A stretch of 64,000 nucleotides of DNA from Companilactobacillus futsaii JCM 17355 (GCF_001435505.1 NZ_AZDO01000140.1:1-64000); one strand, 5' to 3'. Positions 34,198 to 43,047 are shown, counted from the stretch's first letter. A program made the numbers and translations. The notes: generated by a model from the sequence alone, not told the origin.

Positions 34198-35139
34198 ATG
34201 TCTCAAAATTATGATGTCATCGTAATCGGTGCTGGTCCTAGTGGAATGACCGCTGCTTTATATGCTTCAAGAGCTAATCTAAATGTAGCGATGCTTGATC
34301 GGGGGATTTATGGTGGTCAGATGAACAATACGGCTGAGATTGAAAATTATCCTGGCTTTGAAAATGTCTTAGGACCAGATTTATCAGAAAAAATGTATAA
34401 GAGTTCACAACAATTTGGCGTTGAATTTTTGTACGGAGATGTAGAAAGATTGGTAGTCGATGATGAGGGTCGTAAACATCTTTATACAGACAATGGCGAA
34501 TTGACAGCGATGGCAGTTATTATAGCGACCGGTTCGCAGCCTAGAAAGTTAGGTATTGCTGGTGAAGAAGAATTTAGTGGTCGAGGCGTTTCCTACTGTG
34601 CAGTCTGTGATGGGGCTTTTTACAAGAATAAGGACGTAACAGTTGTCGGTGGTGGAAATTCTGCCATTGAAGAAGGCTTGTATTTGGCTAATGTGACAGG
34701 TGATGTTAATGTGGTCCACCGTCGAGATCAACTACGAGCAGAAAAGTTACTTCAAAATAGAGCTTTTAAAAATGATAAAATGAACTTCACTTGGAACAGT
34801 CAAGTTACCGAAATCGTGGGAGACGACCGAAAAGTAACTGGCGTAAAGGTTCACAATAAAGAAACTAATGAGGATAAAGTTGTACCAACAGATGGAGTCT
34901 TCATTTATGTCGGAACAGAACCAATGACAAAAGCTTTTCGAGATTTAGGAATCACTGATGAAAAAGGCTGGATCAAAACTGACGAAGATATGAAAACTAA
35001 TATTGCTGGAGTTTACGCTATAGGTGATGTGAGACAAAAACATTTACGTCAAATTACTACTGCCGTAGGTGACGGTGGTATCGCAGCCCAAGAAGCTTTT
35101 AATTATTTAGAGAGTTTAAAGGATGCAGCAACAGACTAA
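34198..35139 (+). CDS. Thioredoxin-reductase-like flavoprotein
   Basis: A 313-residue low-molecular-weight thioredoxin reductase family protein. FAD motif IGAGPSGMTAA at residues 10-20, redox-active CAVC at 134-137, NADPH Rossmann VGGGNSAIEEG near 150 and HRRDQLRAEK, where the basic residues select NADPH. The C-terminal FAD site is GVYAIGDVRQK. A strong GGAGGG precedes the ATG. It leads a four-gene operon behind an ArsR-rhodanese operator, so it is probably a dedicated paralogue rather than the housekeeping TrxB; that cannot be confirmed within the window. No thioredoxin is encoded beside it. Confidence 0.9.
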   Translation: MSQNYDVIVIGAGPSGMTAALYASRANLNVAMLDRGIYGGQMNNTAEIENYPGFENVLGPDLSEKMYKSSQQFGVEFLYGDVERLVVDDEGRKHLYTDNGELTAMAVIIATGSQPRKLGIAGEEEFSGRGVSYCAVCDGAFYKNKDVTVVGGGNSAIEEGLYLANVTGDVNVVHRRDQLRAEKLLQNRAFKNDKMNFTWNSQVTEIVGDDRKVTGVKVHNKETNEDKVVPTDGVFIYVGTEPMTKAFRDLGITDEKGWIKTDEDMKTNIAGVYAIGDVRQKHLRQITTAVGDGGIAAQEAFNYLESLKDAATD

Positions 35140-35153
35140 AGGAGAAATAAGTT

Positions 35154-35804
35154 ATGGAAATTAAATACTGGTCAGATATCGCATGCCCATTTTGTTACAT
35201 CGGCTCAACGAGAATGAAACGGGCTTTGAAAGAAATGAATATTTATGATGAAACACCTTTAGAATTCAAATCATTTCAATTAGATCCAACTTTACCTAAG
35301 ACTACTAAAGAAAATATGCTCGATCATTTTTCTAAGGGTCATGGGATGTCAAAAGAACAAGCCAAAGCACAAATTGAACAGATTTCACAAATGGGTGCCA
35401 GTGATGGTTTGAAGGTTGATTTGATAAATGCCATTCCTACTAACACTGAAGATGCTCATCGATTGATCAAACTAGCTGATTCCAAAAATGATGATGCACT
35501 AACAGAAAGAGTAATCGATGCTTTTTATCAAGTTTACTTTAGCAATGGTGAATCGATTGCTGACCATGATGTGTTGACTAAGGCAGCCATAGATGCTGGG
35601 TTAGAAGCTTCAGAAGTTGATTCAATTTTGAACAGTGACAAGTATTTAAAAGAAGTCCGTGCTGATGAAATGGAAGCTCAACAATTAGGAATTCATGGTG
35701 CACCATTCTTTGTAATTAACAATAAATATGGAATTTCCGGAGCACAACCTTACGAGATAATGCTTGATGCTTTGAAGAAAATCCAGACAGGAGCAGTGAA
35801 ATAA
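35154..35804 (+). CDS. FrnE-like DsbA-family oxidoreductase
   Basis: A 216-residue cytoplasmic thioredoxin-fold protein with a CPFC active site at residues 11-14 and an inserted helical domain. The segments FKSFQLDPTLPKTT and GAPFFVINNKYGISGAQP are typical of the FrnE/2-hydroxychromene isomerase-like DsbA group. There is no signal peptide, so it acts inside the cell. Its stop codon overlaps the next ATG (TAATG). It is a likely redox partner of the reductases in the operon. Confidence 0.9.
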   Translation: MEIKYWSDIACPFCYIGSTRMKRALKEMNIYDETPLEFKSFQLDPTLPKTTKENMLDHFSKGHGMSKEQAKAQIEQISQMGASDGLKVDLINAIPTNTEDAHRLIKLADSKNDDALTERVIDAFYQVYFSNGESIADHDVLTKAAIDAGLEASEVDSILNSDKYLKEVRADEMEAQQLGIHGAPFFVINNKYGISGAQPYEIMLDALKKIQTGAVK

Positions 35805-35938
35805 TGGATAAAGACGAGAAGAAGACTCCAGTATTTGAAACTTTTGGTAGTGATGAAAGTGCAGTTTGTGGTCCAGAAGGTTGTAACATTCAAGAACATC
35901 GTGATAGAGAGAAGAATCAAGACAAAAAGGAAAAATAA
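35804..35938 (+). CDS. 44-residue CxxxxC peptide of the redox operon
   Basis: A small, highly charged protein. The N-terminal part is acidic/basic mixed (MDKDEKKTPVFETFGSDE), the centre holds AVCGPEGCNIQ with the only two cysteines (residues 22 and 27), and the C-terminus is Lys/Asp/Glu-rich. Its ATG overlaps the FrnE-like stop as TAATG and the next gene starts two bases after its stop, so it is translationally coupled on both sides and very probably real. The motif resembles thioredoxin CGPC with two residues added. It could be a thiol relay, a metal or sulfur carrier, or a reductase substrate. I know no described function. Confidence 0.7.
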   Translation: MDKDEKKTPVFETFGSDESAVCGPEGCNIQEHRDREKNQDKKEK

Positions 35939-35940
35939 TT

Positions 35941-37275
35941 ATGAAGAAGTATGACATTATCGTTATTGGTTCAGGTCCAAGTGTTGCTTCACTTTTGAGC
36001 AGCGTTGAACCTCAAAATAAAAGTATTTTAGTTGTAGATGGCGGTCTCTTTGGTGGCATTTGCCCGAATGAAGGTTGCGAGCCAAAAATATTTTTAGAAG
36101 GTACTGTTAAAACTGTTTTAACGGCCAAGAAGTTGTTGGGTAACGGGATTTCTCAGCCTGCTAAATTAGATTGGCCAGCTTTGATTAAAGCTAAGAAGCA
36201 TTTTATCGATCCGTTTCCAGAAGATGTGAAAAAGAGCTATCAAGCAATGGGTGCTGATATTTTGCAAGGTATGGCTAATTTCGTCGATAATCATACAATT
36301 CAAGTTGACGATCAACGATTCCACGGAGATAAAATTGTCATTGCGACTGGTCAAAAGCCAAGACAATTGAAACTTCCGGGTAGTGATGAATTTTTGACGA
36401 GTACAGATGTTTTCAATTTAGAAGAATTGCCTAAGAAAATCGCTATTATAGGTAGTGGCTACATTGGAATGGAATTTGCTACGATCTTTTTAGCAGCAGG
36501 ATCTGAAGTCTCAATTATCACGCAGACTAAGCGACCATTAGAACAGTTTTATAGTGAACATGTAGATGTTTTAGTCAAGGAGTTAGAGGACAATGGGGCT
36601 AAATTTTACTTTGAACAAGGCGTTCAAGAGTTTACAGACAGACATCTTAAAACACAACAAGGCTTAGATTTGCCCGTTGATATGGTATTAAACGCTACAG
36701 GTAGAGTTCCAACGGTTGACAGGTTAGCTTTGGAAAATACTGATATCCAATATAATCCGCGAGGCATCACCACAGATAATCACTTGGAAACTAATGTACC
36801 AGGTGTTTATGCTATGGGTGATATTGTAGATAAAAAAGTTCCTAAATTGACTTCTACAGCTCAATTTGAAGGCGAGTATTTAGGTAAATTTATCAACGAT
36901 CCAAAATTAAAAGCAATAGATTATCCGATTATCAGTTCGGTAGCATTCACTTTCCCACAAATTTCGATGGCAGGAATTGATGTGGATACTGCGAAAAGTG
37001 ATGCTAAATACAAAATAGAAAATTATGATTTGGCAAAGATGGCTCCAGAGAACTTTTTCTATTTGGGAATAGCTGATTATGAAGCTAAATTAACATTAGT
37101 TTTTGATGAGAATGACCGTTTAGTTGGTATTTCAGAAGTTAGCCAAACGGCAGTTGATGATGTTAATAATTTCGTATCAATTATGGGTTTTGGCATTGAT
37201 GGTCAAACTATTCGTCAAAAAGTAATCCCTAATTTTCCATCATTGTTTTATAAGTTAAAAGGTTTAATTAAGTAG
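35941..37275 (+). CDS. Glutathione-reductase-like disulfide oxidoreductase lacking the C-terminal His
   Basis: A 444-residue class I pyridine nucleotide-disulfide reductase. FAD motif VIGSGPSVAS, redox disulfide CPNEGC (Cys41/Cys46) followed by EPK, NAD(P) Rossmann IGSGYIGMEFA near 170, and GVYAMGDIVDKK. The family's catalytic His-Glu pair near the C-terminus (HPT..E) is absent: the matching segment reads IPNFPSLFYKLKG. The substrate disulfide is therefore unlikely to be ordinary glutathione. It is the last gene of the ArsR-rhodanese-controlled operon. Confidence 0.85.
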   Translation: MKKYDIIVIGSGPSVASLLSSVEPQNKSILVVDGGLFGGICPNEGCEPKIFLEGTVKTVLTAKKLLGNGISQPAKLDWPALIKAKKHFIDPFPEDVKKSYQAMGADILQGMANFVDNHTIQVDDQRFHGDKIVIATGQKPRQLKLPGSDEFLTSTDVFNLEELPKKIAIIGSGYIGMEFATIFLAAGSEVSIITQTKRPLEQFYSEHVDVLVKELEDNGAKFYFEQGVQEFTDRHLKTQQGLDLPVDMVLNATGRVPTVDRLALENTDIQYNPRGITTDNHLETNVPGVYAMGDIVDKKVPKLTSTAQFEGEYLGKFINDPKLKAIDYPIISSVAFTFPQISMAGIDVDTAKSDAKYKIENYDLAKMAPENFFYLGIADYEAKLTLVFDENDRLVGISEVSQTAVDDVNNFVSIMGFGIDGQTIRQKVIPNFPSLFYKLKGLIK

Positions 37276-37352
37276 TTTAGTAACAAATTTTGTTAAATGT
37301 TGTCGATATCCTCCAAAATTATTTTGATAACATTAAATAAATACGCTCGAAA

Positions 37353-37417
37353 AAAATAGCCTCACTAGAACGTAGCTGTGAATCTCCTTTCGGCAACGTT
37401 ATCTAGTGAGACTATTT
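37353..37417. terminator. Bidirectional terminator after the redox operon
   Basis: AAAATAG-C-CTCACTAG pairs with CTAGTGAG-A-CTATTTT around a 30-odd-base loop, with T-runs on both strands. It lies between the convergent flavoprotein and small membrane protein genes. Confidence 0.8.
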
Positions 37418-37419
37418 TG

Positions 37420-37617
37420 TTATTTAACTCTAAAAAATTGCACTAAACCATACAAACCATAGCCCCCGGCAGCGGCCTGTAAAATCGTCATGATCAAACC
37501 AACTTTACTCAAATTGATATTTTTGTCAAAGTGGATTTCGTACTGGACAAAAGCGATAATTGCAATCGAAAAAATAATGATCAATAAGAACTTCATTCTC
37601 TTTTTTAAATATTCCAT
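37420..37617 (-). CDS. Small two-helix membrane protein
   Basis: A 65-residue protein: a basic N-terminus (MEYLKKRMKF), a first hydrophobic helix at about 11-25, a short polar link (HFDKNINLSK) and a second helix rich in Gly/Ala at about 39-60, ending FRVK. AAAGTGAG lies ahead of the ATG and a terminator follows the stop. It is divergent from the two-component system. No recognised family. Confidence 0.6.
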   Translation of the reverse strand: MEYLKKRMKFLLIIIFSIAIIAFVQYEIHFDKNINLSKVGLIMTILQAAAGGYGLYGLVQFFRVK

Positions 37618-37721
37618 GGAAGCTCACTTTCTTAGTGTGATTAGTAATCTAGTTACATCTTATTGTATAATACTAACTAGTTGTAGACTTGTAAATATAT
37701 GTACGCTTGAGAGGTTTAAAA

Positions 37722-38408
37722 ATGAAAATCTTAGTGGTTGATGATGATAAAGAAATTGTAGAGCTACTCAGCATTTATATTAAAAACGAAGGTTATGAAC
37801 CTATTGCAGCTAATTCAGGACAAGAAGCTTTGGACCAATTGGCAGCACACAGTGATATTGCCTTGATGGTATTGGATATTATGATGCCTGGTATCGATGG
37901 AATTGAAGTTGTTAAAAGAGTTCGGAAGACTTCGCAGATTCCAATTATTATTGTTTCAGCAAAAACGACCGATATGGATAAGATACAAGGTCTTATTACT
38001 GGTGCTGACGATTATGTCACGAAACCGTTCAATCCTTTGGAGATTATGGCCAGAATTCGTTCATTATTGCGCCGTAGTAATCAACAAGCAACCAAAAATG
38101 TTCCAGATAAACTAGAAGTTGGACCAATTACTATTTATAAAGATTCACACGAAGTCGTTACAGATTCAGGACAAAAAGTTCAATTAACGGCTCTAGAATT
38201 TGGAGTGCTTTACTTATTAGCCAGCCATCCAAATCGGGTCTTTTCTGCTGATGAAATTTTTGAACGAGTTTGGAAACAGGAGAGTGTTGTTTCTGCCAAA
38301 ACAGTTATGGTTCACGTCAGTCACTTGCGGGACAAATTAGAAGAAGCTACAAATGGTGAAAAAGTTATCGAAACTGTTTGGGGCGTCGGCTATAAAGTGG
38401 AGGTTTGA
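37722..38408 (+). CDS. OmpR-family response regulator (VanR-like)
   Basis: A 228-residue regulator. The receiver domain has the acidic pocket VVDDD at residues 5-9 and phospho-acceptor Asp52 in MVLDIMMPG, plus IIVSAK with the conserved Lys. The winged helix covers about 130-228 and ends VIETVWGVGYKVEV. GAGAGG supports the ATG at 37722. It overlaps the ribosome site region of the histidine kinase. Together with the kinase and DacA this forms a cell-wall sensing unit. Confidence 0.93.
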   Translation: MKILVVDDDKEIVELLSIYIKNEGYEPIAANSGQEALDQLAAHSDIALMVLDIMMPGIDGIEVVKRVRKTSQIPIIIVSAKTTDMDKIQGLITGADDYVTKPFNPLEIMARIRSLLRRSNQQATKNVPDKLEVGPITIYKDSHEVVTDSGQKVQLTALEFGVLYLLASHPNRVFSADEIFERVWKQESVVSAKTVMVHVSHLRDKLEEATNGEKVIETVWGVGYKVEV

Positions 38409-38410
38409 TT

Positions 38411-39508
38411 TTGGATAAACGAATCAAACTGAATGCAAAAGCAAAAGGTGTCCTCCTTTTTGAAGGAATAGGCACCTTTCTTTTATTTCAGATAATAAAT
38501 GCAATCATAATTGGTAGTCTTGGCAAAAATAACTTCATGTTGAATTTACAAAATAATTGGTCATTATTGGCAAACAAAATTTGGACAGTCGGAGTCGTCT
38601 TAATTTTAGAATTGTGTTTAACTTGCGTAATAGTTTTGAGTACTTTCCACAAAATGGAATTAGTTCAAATCAAGCAAATTTTGCACAAAGCAGCTATTGA
38701 TGATCAAACAAAACAAGTTCAAACTAAGGTCAATTCTAGTTTACAAGGTATCATTGAGAGTTTTAACTTATTGATTTTGAATATGGACCAACATGCTGAA
38801 GAACAACGTCAATCTGAAAAGAGCAAGGATGAATTGATCAGTAATGTCAGTCATGATATTCGAACGCCATTGACTTCAGTAATTGGTTATTTAGGATTGA
38901 TTGAAGGTAAGAATTTCAATGATTTGAACCAAATTTTAAAGTATACGCATATTGCTTATAAGAAATCGCTAGAGATGCAAAATCTAGTCAATTCGCTCTT
39001 TGAGTTTGCCAATGTTCAACATGCAACGAGTCGTTTGAAGACTACTAAATTTGACATGGCTCAGATGCTAGATCAATTGTCAGCTGATTTTGAATTAGAA
39101 GCTAACAAACGAGGGATGGAAATTATCGTCAACTCCACGCCTGATAAGATCATGATGCAAGGTGATACTGAAAAATTAGGTCGAGTCTTTAATAATTTGA
39201 TTATGAATGCCTTGAAGTACGGTAAAGGGGCAACGCATATTTGGCTAAATGCTGAACAAAAAGATAAAGAAGTAGTTGTAACAGTCGCGAATAACGGTCA
39301 ACCAATTCCAGAAGATTCTTTGAAACACGTCTTTGATCGTTTTTATCGAGTTGAAGATTCTCGCTCTAAGAAAACTGGTGGGACTGGTTTAGGTTTAGCG
39401 ATTGCTCAAAGCATGGTTCAACTACACGGTGGTACAATAGCAGTTACTTCCGATAAGGAAAAGACTTCGTTTATTAGTCATTTTCCAATTTCGAAATCGA
39501 AAGATTGA
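38411..39508 (+). CDS. Sensor histidine kinase (VanS-like)
   Basis: A 365-residue membrane kinase. Two membrane helices at about 13-37 and 57-77 flank a short external loop. The H-box is SNVSHDIRTPLTSVIGY with phospho-acceptor His148. The ATPase domain has the N-box NNLIMNALKYGKG, a D/F-box around FDRFYRVED and the G-box GGTGLGLAIAQS. The TTG at 38411 is preferred because GGAGG lies 7 bases upstream, inside the end of the regulator gene. The short external loop suggests sensing within or near the membrane, as in VanS-type kinases. Confidence 0.92.
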   Translation: MDKRIKLNAKAKGVLLFEGIGTFLLFQIINAIIIGSLGKNNFMLNLQNNWSLLANKIWTVGVVLILELCLTCVIVLSTFHKMELVQIKQILHKAAIDDQTKQVQTKVNSSLQGIIESFNLLILNMDQHAEEQRQSEKSKDELISNVSHDIRTPLTSVIGYLGLIEGKNFNDLNQILKYTHIAYKKSLEMQNLVNSLFEFANVQHATSRLKTTKFDMAQMLDQLSADFELEANKRGMEIIVNSTPDKIMMQGDTEKLGRVFNNLIMNALKYGKGATHIWLNAEQKDKEVVVTVANNGQPIPEDSLKHVFDRFYRVEDSRSKKTGGTGLGLAIAQSMVQLHGGTIAVTSDKEKTSFISHFPISKSKD

Positions 39509-39524
39509 TTTGAGAGGTTTTATA

Positions 39525-40763
39525 ATGAAAGGTTTCGCAAAGAAATTCATGTTGGTAATGTCAGTTTTTATTTTGACGTTGCCAATTTTTACATCAGAGG
39601 CTACTGCCGCAACATTTACTCAACCAGAACTAGAATTGAATGCTAGTGCAGGGATGATTTTTGATGAGAACACTGGACAAATTGTCTATTCTAAAAATCC
39701 GGCAGAGAAATTAGCTATAGGTTCAATTACTAAAATCGTTACATTGTATTTAGTAACCAAAGCTATCAAGGATGGCAAAATTTCTGAATCAGATTTAGTA
39801 ACGCCGACGCAAGAAGAAGCCGACATGACTCAAGATAATGAATTGGCCAACGTGCGACTTGACGCTGACAAATCTTATTCAGTCAAAGACCTTTATAATG
39901 CTGCTTGGATAGTTTCGTCCAACTCGGCAGCGATGATGTTAGCTGGAAAGGTCGCTGGTACTCAAGCTAAGTTTGTCAAAATGATGCGAAAAACAGTAAA
40001 AAATTGGGGTATCAAAGATGCCGAACTGTATAACGCTTCAGGATTGAATAATTCCGATTTGAAGACTGATATGTACATCGGCCCAACAGATGGTGAAAAT
40101 AAACTATCTGCTAACGATATCGGTGTTATTGTGAAACACGTCTTAGATCAGTATCCAGAGATACTTAAAACAACTTCGCAAACAAAACTATCATTTCCAA
40201 TCGATAATGAAATCAAAACTTATGATACTTTGAATTTCTTACTAAAAGGTCAACGTGACTATCAAGAGGGTTTTGAATTCGATGGTTTAAAGACTGGTAC
40301 GACTGAACAAGCTGGTGAATCTTTTGTAGGAACTTTGCCATTAGACAATACTAGATTAGTTACGATCGTCTTAGATGCTCAAGGTGAAGATAATGATAAT
40401 GACAAACGATTCCGGTCAACACAAAAATTAGTGCACTATGTGAAAGATAATTTTGAGCGTAAAGAAGTTATCCAAAAAGATAAAAACATAAAAATAAATA
40501 ACAAAAAATATAAAACTTATGAACCTGTTTATGTTTGGTTGCCTAAAAATTCTAATATCGCAGATTTACGTTATACTATAAGTAGTGACGACTTAGGTTT
40601 TACTGCAATCCACAATAAACAGACGGTAAAATTGATTGCCACGAACACTAACAGTGGTTATCTTCCGTTTAAAAAGGCAGATGTTAGAAAAAAGATACAT
40701 AAGGAGACAAACCAGAAATCTTGGTGGGATCAAATCGTAGAATTTTTTAACCATTTATTTTAG
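39525..40763 (+). CDS. dacA: D-alanyl-D-alanine carboxypeptidase (PBP5/DacA type)
   Basis: A 412-residue secreted penicillin-binding protein that trims the terminal D-Ala of stem peptides. A signal peptide covers about residues 1-29 (cleavage after TAA or ATAA). SxxK is S67-I-T-K70, SxN is S131-S-N133 and KTG is at 256-258. The C-terminal domain ends in an amphipathic helix (WWDQIVEFFNHLF) for membrane attachment. GAGAGG precedes the ATG. It starts 16 bases after the kinase stop, so it is probably in the same operon and may be its target. Confidence 0.93.
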   Translation: MKGFAKKFMLVMSVFILTLPIFTSEATAATFTQPELELNASAGMIFDENTGQIVYSKNPAEKLAIGSITKIVTLYLVTKAIKDGKISESDLVTPTQEEADMTQDNELANVRLDADKSYSVKDLYNAAWIVSSNSAAMMLAGKVAGTQAKFVKMMRKTVKNWGIKDAELYNASGLNNSDLKTDMYIGPTDGENKLSANDIGVIVKHVLDQYPEILKTTSQTKLSFPIDNEIKTYDTLNFLLKGQRDYQEGFEFDGLKTGTTEQAGESFVGTLPLDNTRLVTIVLDAQGEDNDNDKRFRSTQKLVHYVKDNFERKEVIQKDKNIKINNKKYKTYEPVYVWLPKNSNIADLRYTISSDDLGFTAIHNKQTVKLIATNTNSGYLPFKKADVRKKIHKETNQKSWWDQIVEFFNHLF

Positions 40764-40775
40764 GAGTGTGAAAAA

Positions 40776-42305
40776 ATGAGTTTGAAAATAAGTAAAGCTA
40801 TAGAGATTTTGAAGAAACATGATTTACTGGTTTCTAGTTCAGTTAGTGACGATAACCTTGAAGTAACTAATATTAGCTACAATTCTAAAGAAGATCAGAC
40901 TAATGGGATTTTCTTCTGTAAGGGTAATAAATTCAAGGCAGAATACTTAAACCAAGCCATTAAGAATGGTGCCAAAATTTATGTTTCAGAAAAAGAATAC
41001 AGCAAGGATATTGATCGTCTAATCGTTAAGAGTGCCTCAAAGGCTTTAGCTCTTTTGAGTTCAGAGTACTTTGGCAATCCTCAAAATGATCTCTTTATCG
41101 TTGCTTTCACAGGAACTAAAGGAAAGACGACAACATCATACTTTACATATGATATTTTGAAGAATGCTTATCCTAAGCAAGTTGGTCTATTCTCAACTGT
41201 AGATCGTATTGTAGGACCAAACCCCAAGGATGAATTCAAGTCAGATTTAACGACTCCCGAATCATTGGATCTTTTCCACGACATGAGAACTTGCGTTGAC
41301 AATGGTATTAAATATTTAGTTATGGAAGTATCGTCTCAAGCTTATAAGAAGAATCGAGTTTATGGATTGAAATTCGATATCGGTGGTTTCTTGAATATTA
41401 CTCCCGATCACATTGGACCTAATGAACATCCAACTTATGCTGACTACTTAAATTGCAAGAAACAACTAATAGTCAACTCTAAAGTAAATATTATTAATCG
41501 TCAGACAAATGATTACGATACAGTCTATGCGGCTGCTAAACAAACTAGTGACGACAAAGATATTTATCGTTTTGCTAAGAATGAAGTTGGTGATACTGAC
41601 TTCAGTATTCGTAACAAAGAATCTAATTTGAATGACTCAGTCTTTACTTATACTGCTGAAAGCGACAAGGCTGAAGATTTACAAGAACACGGTGAGTACA
41701 CTTATCAACTAGGACTTGTTGGTGATTTCAACGAATTGAATGCAGGAGCTGCCATTACTGCCGCAAAGATTATGGGCGTTGACAATGAGGTGATCGCCGA
41801 CAGTCTAAAAAAAGCGTTCGTCCCGGGGAGAATGGAGCACATTAATACCAAGTCTCACGGGACCATCTTTGTAGATTATGCACACAATTATGCTAGTATG
41901 AATGCTTTGTTAAGCTTCTTAAAACGTGAGTATCCAAGTTCAAAAATTAAGGTTGTCGTTGGAAGCCCTGGTAATAAGGGAGTTTCTAGAAGAGCTGGCT
42001 TTGCTCAAGTTTTGACTGAATCAGCTGATGAAGCAATTTTAACGACAGATGACCCTGGGTTTGAGGATCCAGCCGCCATTTGTAAAGAAATCGATGAAAA
42101 AATCGATCATACTAGGGTCAAAGTTAAGACAATCTTAGATCGTCCTAGCGCTATTAAAGATATGATCGAACATAGTTCTGGCGATGATATTGTTGTTTTG
42201 GCTGCTAAGGGAAACGATGCTTATCAAAAGACAAAGGGTGTCGATGTACCTTATCCAAGCGATCCAGTAGTTGCTAAGAAAATTTTGAAGGATATTGAGG
42301 GCTAG
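40776..42305 (+). CDS. murE: UDP-MurNAc-tripeptide synthetase (MurE)
   Basis: A 509-residue Mur ligase adding the third stem-peptide residue. The ATP site is FTGTKGKTTTSYF and the central catalytic segment EVSSQAYKKNR is present. The amino-acid selection motif reads TTDDPGFEDP in place of the DNPR of diaminopimelate-adding enzymes, so L-Lys is the likely substrate. AGGAG precedes the ATG. It lies 12 bases after dacA and is followed directly by the racemase gene. Confidence 0.92.
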   Translation: MSLKISKAIEILKKHDLLVSSSVSDDNLEVTNISYNSKEDQTNGIFFCKGNKFKAEYLNQAIKNGAKIYVSEKEYSKDIDRLIVKSASKALALLSSEYFGNPQNDLFIVAFTGTKGKTTTSYFTYDILKNAYPKQVGLFSTVDRIVGPNPKDEFKSDLTTPESLDLFHDMRTCVDNGIKYLVMEVSSQAYKKNRVYGLKFDIGGFLNITPDHIGPNEHPTYADYLNCKKQLIVNSKVNIINRQTNDYDTVYAAAKQTSDDKDIYRFAKNEVGDTDFSIRNKESNLNDSVFTYTAESDKAEDLQEHGEYTYQLGLVGDFNELNAGAAITAAKIMGVDNEVIADSLKKAFVPGRMEHINTKSHGTIFVDYAHNYASMNALLSFLKREYPSSKIKVVVGSPGNKGVSRRAGFAQVLTESADEAILTTDDPGFEDPAAICKEIDEKIDHTRVKVKTILDRPSAIKDMIEHSSGDDIVVLAAKGNDAYQKTKGVDVPYPSDPVVAKKILKDIEG

Positions 42306-42309
42306 AAAT

Positions 42310-43047
42310 ATGAAAAAGTTCTTTACAGTAATCGGTGGTATGGGTAGTTTAGCCACTGAAAGTTATGTGCACTTATTGAATGAGAAGACACCTACTAAAA
42401 AAGATCAAGATTATTTAGATTATATTTTAGTCAATCATTCAACTGTTCCCGATCGAACAGCACATATCCTTGATCACAGTAAACCTAGCTTTTTGCCTCC
42501 ACTAGCTGAAGACATTAAGCAACAAAGTTTATTGAAACCGGAATTCATGGTAATTATTTGTAATACCGCTCATTATTACTATAAAGAATTACAAGCTGTT
42601 ACGGATATTCCAATTATTCACATGCCACATATGGCTATCAGTATGATTGGGAAAAAGTATCCTAAAGCCAAGAGAGTTGGTCTAATTGCCACTAAAGGTA
42701 CGATTGCTGATCACGTTTATGAAAATGAGATTAAAGATGCTGGCTACGAATACAGCCTCGGTGATCAATCAGTGCAAGATGAAGTTGAAAGTTTGATTTA
42801 TGATGATATTAAAATCAAAGGCGCAGTCAATGCACCTAAATTCCATCATATTTTACAAACGATGCACGATAAATTTGACTGTGATGTAATTGTTCTGGGA
42901 TGTACTGAATTGTCTCTAGCTCAAGAAAAGGCTCCTGATCATCCTTATGAAGTTATCGATAGTCAAGAAGTTATCGTTGATAAATCAATCGAATTTGGCG
43001 AAAAAATTCGTCGTGGTGAAAAAATCGATTTTAATAAGATTTATTAA
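42310..43047 (+). CDS. Aspartate/glutamate racemase family protein
   Basis: A 245-residue cofactor-independent racemase. The two active-site cysteines are in IICNTAHYY near residue 80 and VLGCTELSL near 197, and the N-terminal IGGMGSLATESYV loop is typical of aspartate racemases. The ATG at 42310 has GAGG, inside the murE end, ahead of it. Directly behind murE, it could make D-Asp for the L-Lys-D-Asp cross-bridge used by many lactobacilli; a separate MurI would then supply D-Glu. The choice of aspartate is inferred. Confidence 0.85.
   Translation: MKKFFTVIGGMGSLATESYVHLLNEKTPTKKDQDYLDYILVNHSTVPDRTAHILDHSKPSFLPPLAEDIKQQSLLKPEFMVIICNTAHYYYKELQAVTDIPIIHMPHMAISMIGKKYPKAKRVGLIATKGTIADHVYENEIKDAGYEYSLGDQSVQDEVESLIYDDIKIKGAVNAPKFHHILQTMHDKFDCDVIVLGCTELSLAQEKAPDHPYEVIDSQEVIVDKSIEFGEKIRRGEKIDFNKIY

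Noticed and set aside
37398..37409. ACGTTATCTAGT shared between the terminator at 37353 and repeat copy C near 55611
   Set aside because: Only 12 bases match and the terminal repeats are absent, so family membership is not supported.
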